From: Flavobacteriaceae bacterium
Lineage (GTDB): Bacteria; Bacteroidota; Bacteroidia; Flavobacteriales; Flavobacteriaceae
Direction of reading: 5' to 3'
Length of the DNA: 52,262 bases
Assembly: GCA_947457255.1 (NCBI GenBank)
Contig: CANGUZ010000011.1
Coordinates: 1-52,262, forward strand
The notes under the pieces were generated by a model. The model was not told the origin of the DNA and searched no databases. It saw only the letters and a list, made by a program, of their open reading frames with translations. Shown here piece after piece: positions 34,389 through 44,145 of the stretch (positions are counted from its first letter, which is position 1; every line of letters starts with the position of its first letter). The position numbers and the translations under genes are program-made.

Positions 34389-36314
34389 TTATTTTTTGGA
34401 AATAATGATTTTTTTGGTAATTTCTAAATTGTCTTTGGTATTCAATTTTACAACATAAACACCATCACTAAAAGAAGATGACGGAAAAGAATACCTATTA
34501 TTAGACCCTAATTGTTTTGTATTAAAAATTAATTTTCCCGAAATGTCATAAATGGAACATGTTTTTAAATCCAATAATTTTGGATTACTAATCGTTAACA
34601 AGTTAGAATCATTATCTTGAAAAACCAAACAGCTTTTAATATTAGACAAATCTTCAGTACTTAAAGAGGCGTCTTTAAATGTAATTTCAAAGCGGTCTTC
34701 TGTGCCGCTATCTATAGTTACTTCGTAATACCCATTTATTATATCGTGATAAACTCCAGTTTCTTTATCATAAACATAGATTTCATCTGCTAAATCAAAA
34801 TTTGGCAAACTTCCAACCATAAATTTAAATGATGTTCTTGTTTTACATTTAACTGCAAAAGGAATTCTTTTCTCAACATCAAAAGGCAAAGTACTTATAA
34901 CATACTCATTTTTGTTATCTAGAGGAAAATAAGTATCACTCGTTAAATTTTTATCAGCAGATTTTGCATCCATTCCAGGATCATAACCATCAGTTGTGTT
35001 TGGGTTGAAAGCCAAAGCCATTTGCTTAACAAAAGCATTATTTATTAAAGTATGAATTTTTATTTGAGGTAATTCTTTTTTTGAATGTTTGGTATAATCT
35101 ACTCCGGCAACATTTGGTATTTCATCCCAAAACTCACTTGGCTTAACACTTCTATGAAATTGTGAATTATTAGCTACACCTTCTTTTCTAAAAACCCGAT
35201 ACGAGTTTTTCATTTTAACGGTACCTCCAGCACTATTACTCTTTACCATAAAACCCTGCCCAATTGGCGTCATCATTCTTTCATATAGGGATCCTGTAAA
35301 AGTTGGGGGAAGTAATATTTGGGTACCATCAGAAAGATAGTTATTCCAAGGAGCTGCAACATAAGTTCCAAGCGAAAAAGCATTTGTGTTATTTGGTACG
35401 TAAGTTCCGTATCCACCGGCATATGCTGTTAACACATGTGAATTTATGCTTGGATCTTGGTCCCAAAAATAAGCGGTGTTATCAAGAAGATTCACAGGTC
35501 CTCCAGGCGAATATGCTCCAGTAATATAATTTACAGTATAACCACTATTCTCTAATAAAAATAAATTTAAATTGATGGCTGATGGATATGGGTTTCCTGT
35601 TAATGTTAGTGAGCCGCTAGAACCAACGGTTACATCAATAGTACCATCATTAGGTTTTCCTCTAAAATCATACCGTTGTTTAGATCCTGGATTATTTTGA
35701 ACTCCTGTCCCTGAAGGCAATCCTGATGCTAGTCTACCATCTAATACCGTTGTGTTGTCTAAACCACTAACCCCTTTCATCGTAAAACCTTCGCCAGCAT
35801 TTATATTTGTAGCCGAACCAACTGAAAACCATTGAGAATAGTTAATAGAAGATAAAAATTTGAAGACCCAACGTGATGCGATTGACAAACTTGAATTTGT
35901 TGCTGATCCATCTAAAGTAGGGATTAGTGTTGCAGGAGTACTAGCAGTTAAATCAGTTGGTCTATATAACATAGAAACTCCAAAAGGATTAAATGCTGAC
36001 GAACCATTTCCAACGGGTGAACACCAATAATTGTATGCATAATTATTATGAGTTCCTTCCTGAAATATTGATAATTTCCCGTCACCAGTGTTTCCAGAAA
36101 CTCCTGCTGTTCCTTGCAATAATTGCGATTCGTTTCTTAAATAAATTTTACCATTAATATCATTAGGCAGAATCGAATTTTGAATATTTACATCTTGATT
36201 TACATAAACATAGTTATCTGCTACGTACATATAACTGTTAGGACTTACATAAAGTTGTGCAATTAACGTTTGACCTGCATAAAATAAAAATATATAGGAA
36301 ATAAGTTTTTTCAT
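34389..36314 (-). CDS. T9SS type A sorting domain protein, unknown function
   Basis: The 641-residue protein has a signal peptide (MKKLISYIFLFYAGQTLIAQ), a long region rich in Asn, Ser, Gly and Tyr that looks like beta-structure (NPYPSAINLNLFLL, GYGTYVPNNTNAF), and a C-terminal type A sorting domain (about 565-641, CSIYDISGKLIF ... GVYVVKLNTKDNLEITKKIIISKK). It is exported by the type IX system and attached to or shed from the surface. I see no catalytic motif. The frame opens to a GTG at 36332; the ATG at 36314 begins the signal peptide. Confidence 0.85.
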   Translation of the reverse strand: MKKLISYIFLFYAGQTLIAQLYVSPNSYMYVADNYVYVNQDVNIQNSILPNDINGKIYLRNESQLLQGTAGVSGNTGDGKLSIFQEGTHNNYAYNYWCSPVGNGSSAFNPFGVSMLYRPTDLTASTPATLIPTLDGSATNSSLSIASRWVFKFLSSINYSQWFSVGSATNINAGEGFTMKGVSGLDNTTVLDGRLASGLPSGTGVQNNPGSKQRYDFRGKPNDGTIDVTVGSSGSLTLTGNPYPSAINLNLFLLENSGYTVNYITGAYSPGGPVNLLDNTAYFWDQDPSINSHVLTAYAGGYGTYVPNNTNAFSLGTYVAAPWNNYLSDGTQILLPPTFTGSLYERMMTPIGQGFMVKSNSAGGTVKMKNSYRVFRKEGVANNSQFHRSVKPSEFWDEIPNVAGVDYTKHSKKELPQIKIHTLINNAFVKQMALAFNPNTTDGYDPGMDAKSADKNLTSDTYFPLDNKNEYVISTLPFDVEKRIPFAVKCKTRTSFKFMVGSLPNFDLADEIYVYDKETGVYHDIINGYYEVTIDSGTEDRFEITFKDASLSTEDLSNIKSCLVFQDNDSNLLTISNPKLLDLKTCSIYDISGKLIFNTKQLGSNNRYSFPSSSFSDGVYVVKLNTKDNLEITKKIIISKK

Positions 36315-36331
36315 AATTGTACTATAAGCCA

Positions 36332-36339
36332 CAAAGTTA
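36332..36339 (-). promoter_or_regulatory. Promoter -7 element of the T9SS cargo gene
   Basis: The minus strand has TAACTTTG followed by TGGCTTAT, 17 bases before the ATG at 36314. The arrangement and spacing equal those of the Porin_10 gene. Confidence 0.5.
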
Positions 36340-36513
36340 GCAAAAAAAATATATAGATTTTATTATTTTTAAACAAATCGAAACTTTTGTTTATTCGTCC
36401 ATAAAATTTGTCTTTCATCTGATTTTTAAGATTTTACAAACATAGTTATATAAGAAAAAGATTATAAAAAATTAGAAAAAGTCTTAATAATATTCTCATT
36501 TAACAGCTATTCC

Positions 36514-36840
36514 TTATAAATATTTTCGCCAATTCCAAAATCCTCTTTTCTTTAAATAATTCAAATCGATTTCATTTGAATAGGCTTCTCTTTCAAAAAT
36601 AATATTTCTATAAGCAATATTCTTATCTTTATATCGAACTATTTTTAGCAAATAATCTATAAAATAGATAAAATAGAACGGTAAAAACAACAATTCTAAT
36701 TGCTGTCGAAGATGAATTTTTTCATGATTAATTAAGACTAAATTTTTAGCGTCTAAATCATTTCTAATTACTATAAAAGGGAAAATTGTCATTGCTCTAA
36801 ACCCTCTGGGAATTAAAAATCTAGAAATAATAATCAACAT
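36514..36840 (-). CDS. Minimal HExxH membrane protein (M56/BlaR1-like fragment)
   Basis: The 108-residue protein has an HExxH motif, His39-Glu40-Lys-Ile-His43 (INHEKIHLRQQ), directly followed by a hydrophobic helix (LELLFLPFYFIYFIDYLL, 48-65) and a downstream acidic block FEREAYSNEIDLNYL (82-96) that could hold the third zinc ligand. This resembles the core of M56/BlaR1 peptidases without the other membrane helices and sensor. The function is unknown. It is divergent from the DUF5522 gene with 26 bases between starts. Confidence 0.7.
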   Translation of the reverse strand: MLIIISRFLIPRGFRAMTIFPFIVIRNDLDAKNLVLINHEKIHLRQQLELLFLPFYFIYFIDYLLKIVRYKDKNIAYRNIIFEREAYSNEIDLNYLKKRGFWNWRKYL

Positions 36841-36866
36841 TCGCTTTTAGTTTATAAATTTGTTAC

Positions 36867-37049
36867 ATGAACGAGCAAAATAACGAAAATATTTCAGTTG
36901 ACACAGAAGATTTCTATTATACTCCCGAAGGCTATAAATGTTTTACTGAAAAATACCATCTAAAAAGAGGATATTGTTGCAAAAGTGGCTGTAGACATTG
37001 CCCTTATGGTTTTGATAAAAAAACTGGAGATATAAAAAAGACGTGTTAG
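36867..37049 (+). CDS. DUF5522 small Cys-rich protein
   Basis: The 60-residue protein ends in a conserved Cys cluster (YHLKRGYCCKSGCRHCPYGF) typical of DUF5522, probably a small metal-binding fold. Its function is unknown. The upstream TAAATTTG is a likely -7 element inside the short divergent region. Its stop codon lies at the first arm of a 15-bp inverted repeat that ends in front of hutU. Confidence 0.78.
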   Translation: MNEQNNENISVDTEDFYYTPEGYKCFTEKYHLKRGYCCKSGCRHCPYGFDKKTGDIKKTC

Positions 37050-37128
37050 ACTTTTTAGATATTCAGACCATTTGTTACAACTATTTAAAAATCAAGCCGT
37101 CTAAAAATCTAACATCTAAAAAGTCTAA
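37046..37128. repeat. 15-bp perfect inverted repeat before hutU
   Basis: TTAGACTTTTTAGAT (37046-37060) and ATCTAAAAAGTCTAA (37114-37128) are perfect inverted copies 53 bases apart; a related GTCTAAAAATCTAA lies just inside the second arm. It starts at the DUF5522 stop codon and ends 3 bases before the hutU ATG. Confidence 0.8.
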
Positions 37129-37131
37129 ATA

Positions 37132-39117
37132 ATGACCTTTCAAGAACAAATTCTTCAGGGAATTCCAACCATTTTACCCAAAATTAGACCTTATGATTTA
37201 AAAGTAAATCATGCTCCTAAAAGAAAAGATGTTCTTTCTGTTGAAGAAAAAAAATTAGCACTTAAAAATGCATTACGTTATTTTGAACCAAAACATCATT
37301 TAGAATTAATTACTGAATTTACCGAAGAGTTAAATGTTTACGGTCATATATATATGTATCGCTTTCGTCCTGATTACAAAATATATGCCAGACCTATCTC
37401 TCAATATCCTGCAAAATCAGAGCAAGCAAAAGCTATAATGCTAATGATTCAGAATAATTTAGATGATGCAGTAGCGCAACATCCTCATGAATTAATTACC
37501 TATGGCGGAAACGGAGCTGTCTTTCAAAACTGGGCTCAATACCTCCTAACGATGCAATACTTGTCTGAAATGACTGATGAACAAACTTTATGCATGTACT
37601 CAGGCCATCCTATGGGACTATTCCCCTCTCACAAAGAAGCTCCTAGAGTTGTTGTAACAAATGGCATGGTTATTCCTAATTATTCTAAACCCGAAGATTT
37701 AGAAAAATTAAATGCGCTAGGTGTTTCACAATACGGACAAATGACTGCTGGTAGCTATATGTACATAGGTCCTCAAGGTATTGTCCATGGAACTACAATT
37801 ACAGTATTAAATGCATTTAGAAAAATTAAAAAAAATCCAAAAGGAGGTCTTTTTGTTACCTCAGGATTAGGAGGCATGAGTGGAGCCCAACCAAAAGCAG
37901 GAAATATTGTAGGATGCATTACTGTTTGTGCTGAGGTCAATCCAAAAATTACAAATATCCGCTTCAATCAGGGTTGGATAGACGAAGTAATTTATTCTAT
38001 AAATGAATTAGTAATACGAGTTGCTGTTGCTCTGAGTAATAAAGAAACCGTTTCTATAGCTTATTTAGGAAATGTTGTGGAAGTGTGGGAACGCTTTTAC
38101 GAAGAAAATATTCTAATCGATATAGGATCAGATCAAACATCATTGCACAATCCTTGGGCTGGAGGTTATTATCCAATAGATATTTCATTTGAAGAAGCAA
38201 ATGTAATGATGTCAAAACAGCCAGCAATGTTTAAAGAAAAAGTACAAGAGACTTTACGCCGACATACTACTGCAATTAACAATCATGTTTCAAAAGGAAC
38301 TTATTTTTTTGATTATGGAAATGCATTTTTATTAGAAGCTTCTAAAGCTGGAGCTGATATTATGGCAGAGAACAAAATTGATTTTAAGTATTCTAGTTAT
38401 GTCCAAGATATTATGGGACCAATGTGCTTTGATTATGGATTTGGTCCTTTTAGATGGGTTTGCGCTTCTGGCAAACAAGAAGATTTATTAAAAACGGATG
38501 CTATTGCTTGTAATGTAATGCAAGAAATAGCGAAAAACGCTCCTGAAGAAATCCAACAACAAATTCAAGACAATATAAAATGGATTAAAGGGGCTAACGA
38601 AAATAATCTAGTTGTAGGTTCACAAGCTCGGATTTTATATGCTGATGCTGAAGGTAGAATTAAAATTGCCGAAGCCTTCAATAAAGCTATCGCCAATAAT
38701 GAGATTGGAACCATCATACTAGGTCGAGATCACCATGATGTTTCGGGAACCGATTCTCCGTTTAGAGAAACCTCAAATATATATGATGGTTCCCGTTTTA
38801 CCGCTGATATGGCAATTCAAAATGTTATTGGAGATAGTTTTAGAGGAGCAACTTGGGTGTCTATACATAACGGTGGTGGAGTTGGTTGGGGAGAAGTTAT
38901 AAATGGAGGATTTGGTATGGTTCTTGATGGTTCAAAAGAAGCATCAAGACGATTAGAATCAATGCTTTTTTGGGATGTAAACAACGGAATTTCTAGAAGA
39001 AATTGGGCAAGAAATGAAGGTGCCATTTTTGCCATAAAAAGAGCCATGGAACAGCAACCTTTACTTAAAGTAACGATTCCTAATACAGTAGATGAATCAT
39101 TATTTTTAGACAAATAA
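37132..39117 (+). CDS. hutU: Urocanate hydratase
   Basis: The 661-residue enzyme matches urocanase: YGGNGAVFQNWAQYLLTM (about 124-141), GQMTAGSYMYIGPQGIVHGT (203-222), the NAD loop GGMSGAQPKAGNIVGC (247-262), PMCFDYGFGPFRWVCASGK and GRDHHDVSGTDSPFRETSN. It adds water to urocanate in histidine breakdown using tightly bound NAD. It is about 100 residues longer than the E. coli-type enzyme, as I expect for Bacteroidota. No hutH, hutI or hutG is in the window, so the pathway is split. Confidence 0.95.
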   Translation: MTFQEQILQGIPTILPKIRPYDLKVNHAPKRKDVLSVEEKKLALKNALRYFEPKHHLELITEFTEELNVYGHIYMYRFRPDYKIYARPISQYPAKSEQAKAIMLMIQNNLDDAVAQHPHELITYGGNGAVFQNWAQYLLTMQYLSEMTDEQTLCMYSGHPMGLFPSHKEAPRVVVTNGMVIPNYSKPEDLEKLNALGVSQYGQMTAGSYMYIGPQGIVHGTTITVLNAFRKIKKNPKGGLFVTSGLGGMSGAQPKAGNIVGCITVCAEVNPKITNIRFNQGWIDEVIYSINELVIRVAVALSNKETVSIAYLGNVVEVWERFYEENILIDIGSDQTSLHNPWAGGYYPIDISFEEANVMMSKQPAMFKEKVQETLRRHTTAINNHVSKGTYFFDYGNAFLLEASKAGADIMAENKIDFKYSSYVQDIMGPMCFDYGFGPFRWVCASGKQEDLLKTDAIACNVMQEIAKNAPEEIQQQIQDNIKWIKGANENNLVVGSQARILYADAEGRIKIAEAFNKAIANNEIGTIILGRDHHDVSGTDSPFRETSNIYDGSRFTADMAIQNVIGDSFRGATWVSIHNGGGVGWGEVINGGFGMVLDGSKEASRRLESMLFWDVNNGISRRNWARNEGAIFAIKRAMEQQPLLKVTIPNTVDESLFLDK

Positions 39118-39172
39118 TACTAATTGCATTACGGTTGCGTTTTTAATAAAAACTTCAAATATTTATAACATC

Positions 39173-39700
39173 ATGAAAACTAAACATTTAATTTTATTGT
39201 TTTTTATTTTTTTACTGGCTTCATGTAGTTCAGTAAGAGTGTATTCTGATTACGATAAGAATGTAGATTTTTCTCCATACAAAACCTATGCATTCTACAA
39301 AACAGGCATTGACAAAGTGGAAATTTCAGATTTAGACAAAAAAAGAATTCTTCGTTCTATTGACGAGGAAATGACCGCAAAAGGATTTACAAAAAGCGAA
39401 ACTCCGGATTTGCTCATCAACATTAATACTAAAGCAGAAAAAAATGTTGATGTGAACCAATTTAATAATGGCTGGGGTTGGGGTTGGGGCTGGAGTCCAT
39501 TTTGGGGTGGAAATACGATGGTGTCAACTTCAATAGAAGGCATTCTTATCATAGACTTAATTGATGCAAAGAAAAAAGAACTTATTTGGCAAGGCGAAGG
39601 TGTAGGAAATTTAACAAAAGATGCCAATAAAAAAGACGAAAATATTAAAAATTTCGTTTCTAAAATTCTAGTTTTATACCCACCAATTGTAAAAAAGTAA
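39173..39700 (+). CDS. DUF4136 lipoprotein
   Basis: The 175-residue protein has a lipobox (FLLASCSSV) and the DUF4136 pattern: SDYDKNVDFSPYKTYAFYKTG near 24-44, a middle helix, and a C-terminal LIDAKKKELIWQGEGVGNL. A short Gly-Trp repeat (NGWGWGWGWSPFWGG, about 99-113) interrupts the domain, encoded by repeated ggttgg-like units, as is common in the family. It is anchored to a membrane; its function is unknown. It lies 55 bases after hutU and ends before a terminator. Confidence 0.85.
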   Translation: MKTKHLILLFFIFLLASCSSVRVYSDYDKNVDFSPYKTYAFYKTGIDKVEISDLDKKRILRSIDEEMTAKGFTKSETPDLLININTKAEKNVDVNQFNNGWGWGWGWSPFWGGNTMVSTSIEGILIIDLIDAKKKELIWQGEGVGNLTKDANKKDENIKNFVSKILVLYPPIVKK

Positions 39701-39734
39701 TTATAATAGCATAATTATAAAATCCTCAATTCTT

Positions 39735-39770
39735 TCCCGACTTTTACAATAAAGTTGGGATTTTGTTTTT
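39735..39770 (+). terminator. Terminator after the DUF4136 gene
   Basis: TCCCGACTTT (39735-39744) pairs with AAAGTTGGGA (39751-39760, one G-T), followed by TTTTGTTTTT. The remaining 39771-39984 part of the intergenic region is AT-rich, and I see no gene or clear attenuator in it. Confidence 0.8.
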
Positions 39771-39984
39771 ATAAACACAATATATTAAAAATTAATGCAA
39801 AAAAAACAGGGATTATTTGAAATTATTTTTAGAGAAATTTGGAATAAAAATAGCCTACAGGAAATTTTACCGTCGTAATACTTCTTTACGTAAAACATTA
39901 AAAAACAATAATTTACAAATATTTACATATAGTTTAACACTGTAATGCATAAAAAACAAATTTATAAAAAGCATAAAAAAACAC

Positions 39985-39992
39985 TATTTTTG
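39985..39992 (+). promoter_or_regulatory. Promoter -7 element of the ilv operon
   Basis: TATTTTTG lies 38 bases before the ilvD ATG. The -33 position is not a good TTG. Confidence 0.5.
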
Positions 39993-40030
39993 CATTCTCT
40001 ATAAAAAACAGTTAAAAACGATTAAAAAAA

Positions 40031-41710
40031 ATGGAATTAAATAGATACAGCAAAACAGTAACGCAAGACCCAACTCAACCTGCTTCTCAAGCTATGCTAT
40101 ACGGAATTGGACTTGATGAAGAAAAATTAGCACAGCCTTTTGTAGGAATTGCTTCTATGGGTTATGATGGAAACACCTGTAATATGCACCTAAATCATTT
40201 GGCTTCCTACATAAAAGTAGAGGTTAATGCTTCGGAAATGGTTGGTCTTATTTTTAATACAATTGGTATCAGTGACGGAATTACAAACGGAACAGATGGT
40301 ATGCGTTATTCATTAGTTAGTCGTGAGATAATTGCTGACAGTATAGAAAGTGTTGTTGCAGGACATTATTATGATGCTGTTATTGCAGTGCCTGGTTGCG
40401 ATAAAAATATGCCTGGAGCAATTATCGCAATGGGAAGATTGAATCGTCCATCAATTATGGTTTACGGAGGAACGATAGCTCCAGGAAAATATCAAGGAAA
40501 AGATTTAAATATCGTTTCTGCATTTGAGGCTTTAGGAGAAAAAATTGCTGGTAAAATATCTGAAGAGGAATTTAAGAATATAGTAAAAAATTCTTGTCCC
40601 GGTGCTGGCGCTTGTGGCGGAATGTACACTGCAAATACTATGGCGATTGCAATTGAAACATTAGGAATGAGTCTTCCTTATTCAAGCTCGAATCCAGCTA
40701 TTAGTGATGAAAAAATTGAAGAGTGCAAACGATCTTCTCACTATATCAAAATATTATTAGAAAAAAATATTTGCCCAAAAGACATCATGACTTTTGAAGC
40801 TTTTGAAAACGCACTTACTGCTATTGTTGCACTTGGAGGAAGTACAAATGCAGTTTTACACATGATTGCCATGGCAAAAAGTGTTGGAGTTAATATTACA
40901 ATTGATGACATTCAGAGAATTAGTAACAAAACTCCATTAATTGCCGATTTTAAACCAGGAGGAAATTATTTAATGCAAAACTTACATGAAAAAGGTGGAG
41001 TTCCTATGGTTTTAAAATATTTGTTAAGCAAAGGGATGTTACACGGAAATTGTATGACAGTTACTGGGGAAACACTTGCAGAAAATTTAAAACACGTAAA
41101 AGACATTGATTTTGAAGATCAAAACATAATTCGTCCTATTGAAAATCCAATTAAAAAAACTGGACATCTTCAAATTTTATATGGAAATATAGCCGAAAAA
41201 GGTTCAATTGCAAAAATTACTGGTAAAGAAGGGGAAAAATTTGTAGGACCTGCAAGAGTTTTTGATGGTGAAAAAGAATTAATTCAAGGTATTGAAGACA
41301 AAAAAATAAAAGCTGGAGATGTTGTAGTTATTCGCTATGTTGGCCCTAAAGGCGGACCGGGAATGCCAGAAATGTTAAAACCTACATCAGCGATTATTGG
41401 TGCTGGATTAGGAAAAAGTGTCGCGTTAATTACAGATGGAAGATTCAGTGGTGGTACGCACGGATTTGTTGTTGGTCATATTACACCTGAAGCTTATGAT
41501 GGTGGAGCAATTGCCTTTATAAATGATGGCGACACTATAATCTTAGATGCTGTAAACAATAAAATACAACTTGACATTAGTGATAAAGAATTAGAAGAAA
41601 GAAGAAAATCATTCGTTACTCCTAAACTTAAAGCTACAAATGGAGTTCTATATAAATATGCTCAATTGGTTAAAACCGCTTCTGAAGGATGCGTTACAGA
41701 TGAATCATAA
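40031..41710 (+). CDS. ilvD: Dihydroxy-acid dehydratase
   Basis: The 559-residue enzyme has the IlvD/Edd fold with the cluster-binding Cys in [12 protein letters not shown] (about 119-130) and [16 protein letters not shown] (about 192-207), and the C-terminal [18 protein letters not shown]. It dehydrates dihydroxy acids to the keto acids of valine and isoleucine. It heads the ilvD-ilvB-ilvN-ilvC operon, 11 bases before ilvB. Confidence 0.97.
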   Translation: MELNRYSKTVTQDPTQPASQAMLYGIGLDEEKLAQPFVGIASMGYDGNTCNMHLNHLASYIKVEVNASEMVGLIFNTIGISDGITNGTDGMRYSLVSREIIADSIESVVAGHYYDAVIAVPGCDKNMPGAIIAMGRLNRPSIMVYGGTIAPGKYQGKDLNIVSAFEALGEKIAGKISEEEFKNIVKNSCPGAGACGGMYTANTMAIAIETLGMSLPYSSSNPAISDEKIEECKRSSHYIKILLEKNICPKDIMTFEAFENALTAIVALGGSTNAVLHMIAMAKSVGVNITIDDIQRISNKTPLIADFKPGGNYLMQNLHEKGGVPMVLKYLLSKGMLHGNCMTVTGETLAENLKHVKDIDFEDQNIIRPIENPIKKTGHLQILYGNIAEKGSIAKITGKEGEKFVGPARVFDGEKELIQGIEDKKIKAGDVVVIRYVGPKGGPGMPEMLKPTSAIIGAGLGKSVALITDGRFSGGTHGFVVGHITPEAYDGGAIAFINDGDTIILDAVNNKIQLDISDKELEERRKSFVTPKLKATNGVLYKYAQLVKTASEGCVTDES

Positions 41711-41721
41711 ATTCAACAAAA

Positions 41722-43470
41722 ATGGAAATATTGCAAAGCTCTGATATAAAAAACACAAATAAACAAGTTGTAAATACAACTGGAAGTTTAGCTGTAATTG
41801 ATGCTCTTTTATCTGAAAAAGTAGATACTATCTTCGGATATCCTGGCGGCGCAATTATGCCAATATATGATGCTCTTTATGATTTTAATGATAAAATCAA
41901 TCACATATTAGTACGTCACGAACAAGGGGCAATACACGCTGCACAAGGATATGCTAGAGTGAGTGGAAAAACAGGAGTCGTGTTTGCAACAAGTGGTCCA
42001 GGCGCTACAAATTTGGTTACTGGTTTGGCAGATGCGCTTATTGATTCTACACCTTTAGTATGTATTACGGGCCAAGTCTTTGCTCATCTTTTAGGCACCG
42101 ACGCTTTTCAGGAAACTGACATTATAAATATAACTACACCTATTACCAAATGGAATTATCAAGTAACTGATGCTAAAGAAATTCCTGAAATTTTAGCAAA
42201 AGCCTTTTTTATAGCAAAAAGCGGACGCCCAGGTCCAGTTGTAATTGATATAACCAAAAATGCTCAAATGCAATTGTTTGATTACATTGGCTATAGACCT
42301 TGCATACATATAAGAAGTTATAGACCTAAACCAATTATTCGTAATGAATATATAGAAAAAGCTGCTGCTTTAATTAATCAAGCAAAAAAACCATTTATCA
42401 TTTTTGGCCAAGGTGTTTTATTAGGAAATGCCGAACAAGAATTTATTGATTTTATTGAAAAATCAGGAATTCCAACTGCTTGGACTATTATGGGAATGAG
42501 CGCCATACCTACTGATCATCCTTTAGCAGTGGGAATGCTAGGCATGCACGGAAATTATGGGCCAAATTATTTAACCAATGAGTGTGATGTCTTGATTGCA
42601 GTAGGTATGCGTTTTGACGACCGAGTTACAGGACGTTTAGACAAATATGCCAAACAAGCTAAAGTCGTACATCTTGATATTGACCCAGCAGAAATTGACA
42701 AAAACGTTCAAACCACCGTTCCTGTATGGGGCGATTGCAAAGAAACGTTACCATTACTTACAGCTTTAATAGAAAAAAAATCGCACCCAGAATGGTTTGC
42801 TGAATTTGATAAAAAAAGAGAAAAAGAAGAAAAAACAGTAATCCAAAAAGAGTTAAATCCTACTGAAGGAGGATTAACTATGGGAGAAGTTATAAGTGTA
42901 TTAAATGACTTAACAGGTGGAGATGCGGTAATTGTAACCGATGTGGGGCAACACCAAATGGTAGCCTGCAGATATACCAAGCAAAACATCAAACGAAGTA
43001 ATGTTACTAGTGGAGGATTAGGCACAATGGGGTTTGCTCTTCCAGCAGCTATTGGAGCAAAATTTGGAGCACCAGAAAGACATGTGGTTGCTATAATGGG
43101 TGATGGTGGTGCACAAATGAATCTTCAAGAATTAGGAACGATCATGCAATTTCAGCCTAATGTAAAAATCTTAATTCTTAATAATAGCTTTTTAGGAATG
43201 GTGCGTCAATGGCAAGAACTTTTTCATGAAAAAAGATATTCCTATACTGACATTACAAGTCCTGATTTTGTTAAAGTGGCAAATGCCTATAACATCGCTG
43301 GAAAACACGTTTCAGAAAGAGACCAGTTAAGAGAAAGTGTAAAAGAGATGTTAGATCATCCAAGTTCGTTTCTTTTAGAAGTAGCTGTAATTCATGAAGA
43401 CAATGTATTCCCTATGGTTCCTCAAGGAAAAGGAGTGGCTGAAATTGTATTAAGTAAAGAAGAAATCTAA
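41722..43470 (+). CDS. ilvB: Acetolactate synthase, large subunit
   Basis: The 582-residue ThDP enzyme has the N-terminal FGYPGGAIMPIYDAL, the catalytic Glu in VRHEQGAIHAAQGYAR, a FAD-binding middle domain (GMHGNYGPNY, GMRFDDRVTGRL) and the ThDP motif MGDGGAQMNLQELGTI with NNSFLGMVRQWQELF. It joins two pyruvates, or pyruvate and 2-oxobutyrate. It lies 11 bases after ilvD and 10 before ilvN, its regulatory partner. Confidence 0.97.
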   Translation: MEILQSSDIKNTNKQVVNTTGSLAVIDALLSEKVDTIFGYPGGAIMPIYDALYDFNDKINHILVRHEQGAIHAAQGYARVSGKTGVVFATSGPGATNLVTGLADALIDSTPLVCITGQVFAHLLGTDAFQETDIINITTPITKWNYQVTDAKEIPEILAKAFFIAKSGRPGPVVIDITKNAQMQLFDYIGYRPCIHIRSYRPKPIIRNEYIEKAAALINQAKKPFIIFGQGVLLGNAEQEFIDFIEKSGIPTAWTIMGMSAIPTDHPLAVGMLGMHGNYGPNYLTNECDVLIAVGMRFDDRVTGRLDKYAKQAKVVHLDIDPAEIDKNVQTTVPVWGDCKETLPLLTALIEKKSHPEWFAEFDKKREKEEKTVIQKELNPTEGGLTMGEVISVLNDLTGGDAVIVTDVGQHQMVACRYTKQNIKRSNVTSGGLGTMGFALPAAIGAKFGAPERHVVAIMGDGGAQMNLQELGTIMQFQPNVKILILNNSFLGMVRQWQELFHEKRYSYTDITSPDFVKVANAYNIAGKHVSERDQLRESVKEMLDHPSSFLLEVAVIHEDNVFPMVPQGKGVAEIVLSKEEI

Positions 43471-43480
43471 AATAATCAAA

Positions 43481-44068
43481 ATGAAACAGGAATTTACATT
43501 AACCGTTTATACTGAAAATCAGGTGGGTCTTCTTAACAGATTAGCCATTATGTTTTCTAGAAGAAAGATTAATTTAGAGAGCTTAAATACATCCCCAAGC
43601 GAAATTGATAATATTCATCGATTTACGATTGTTGTAGAAGAAACTGAAGTTGTTGTTAAAAATTTGGCGCGCCAAATGGAAAAGATGGTTGATGTATTCA
43701 AAGTAAATTACAACACGAATGATGAAATTATTTGGCAACAAATAGCACTCTATAAAGTACCAACTTCGGTGATCATGAAAGAAGTAAAAGTAGAACGATT
43801 ACTTAGAAAGTATGGCGCTAGAACAGTAGTAATTCGAGAAGATTATACTGTTTTTGAAACTACCGGTCAAGACGAAGAGATTGATAATTTATTGAAAGAA
43901 TTAGATAAATATGGTTTAATAGAATTTGTAAAAAGTTCTCGCATAGCCATTATTAAATCGAGTGAAGGTGTTCATAAAAGGGTTTTGAATATGGAGAAAA
44001 ATGATCCAACTAAAAAACCTATAAATAACGAATTTTTGAATCATAAAAGTATGATTTTTCAAATGTAG
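43481..44068 (+). CDS. ilvN: Acetolactate synthase, small regulatory subunit
   Basis: The 195-residue protein has an N-terminal ACT domain (FTLTVYTENQVGLLNRLAIM, residues 4-23; RRKINLESLNTSP) that binds valine for feedback inhibition, and a second ACT-like domain (about 95-155). Length and pattern fit IlvN/IlvH. The 77-base gap to ilvC is purine-rich and of low complexity, with no clear terminator. Confidence 0.94.
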   Translation: MKQEFTLTVYTENQVGLLNRLAIMFSRRKINLESLNTSPSEIDNIHRFTIVVEETEVVVKNLARQMEKMVDVFKVNYNTNDEIIWQQIALYKVPTSVIMKEVKVERLLRKYGARTVVIREDYTVFETTGQDEEIDNLLKELDKYGLIEFVKSSRIAIIKSSEGVHKRVLNMEKNDPTKKPINNEFLNHKSMIFQM

Positions 44069-44145
44069 CTTCAAAAGAGAATAGATAATAGAATAAAGAG
44101 AAAAGACAATAGAATTAATAAATACTTAAAATTAAAACAAAAAAA

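Noticed and set aside
39771..39984. Leader-peptide attenuator before ilvD
   Set aside because: No short frame rich in Leu, Ile or Val codons and no second terminator between the promoter and ilvD was found.
44069..44145. Purine-rich tandem-like sequence between ilvN and ilvC
   Set aside because: Units such as AGAATAGATAATAGAATAA are irregular and low in complexity; no hairpin, gene or promoter consensus was seen.
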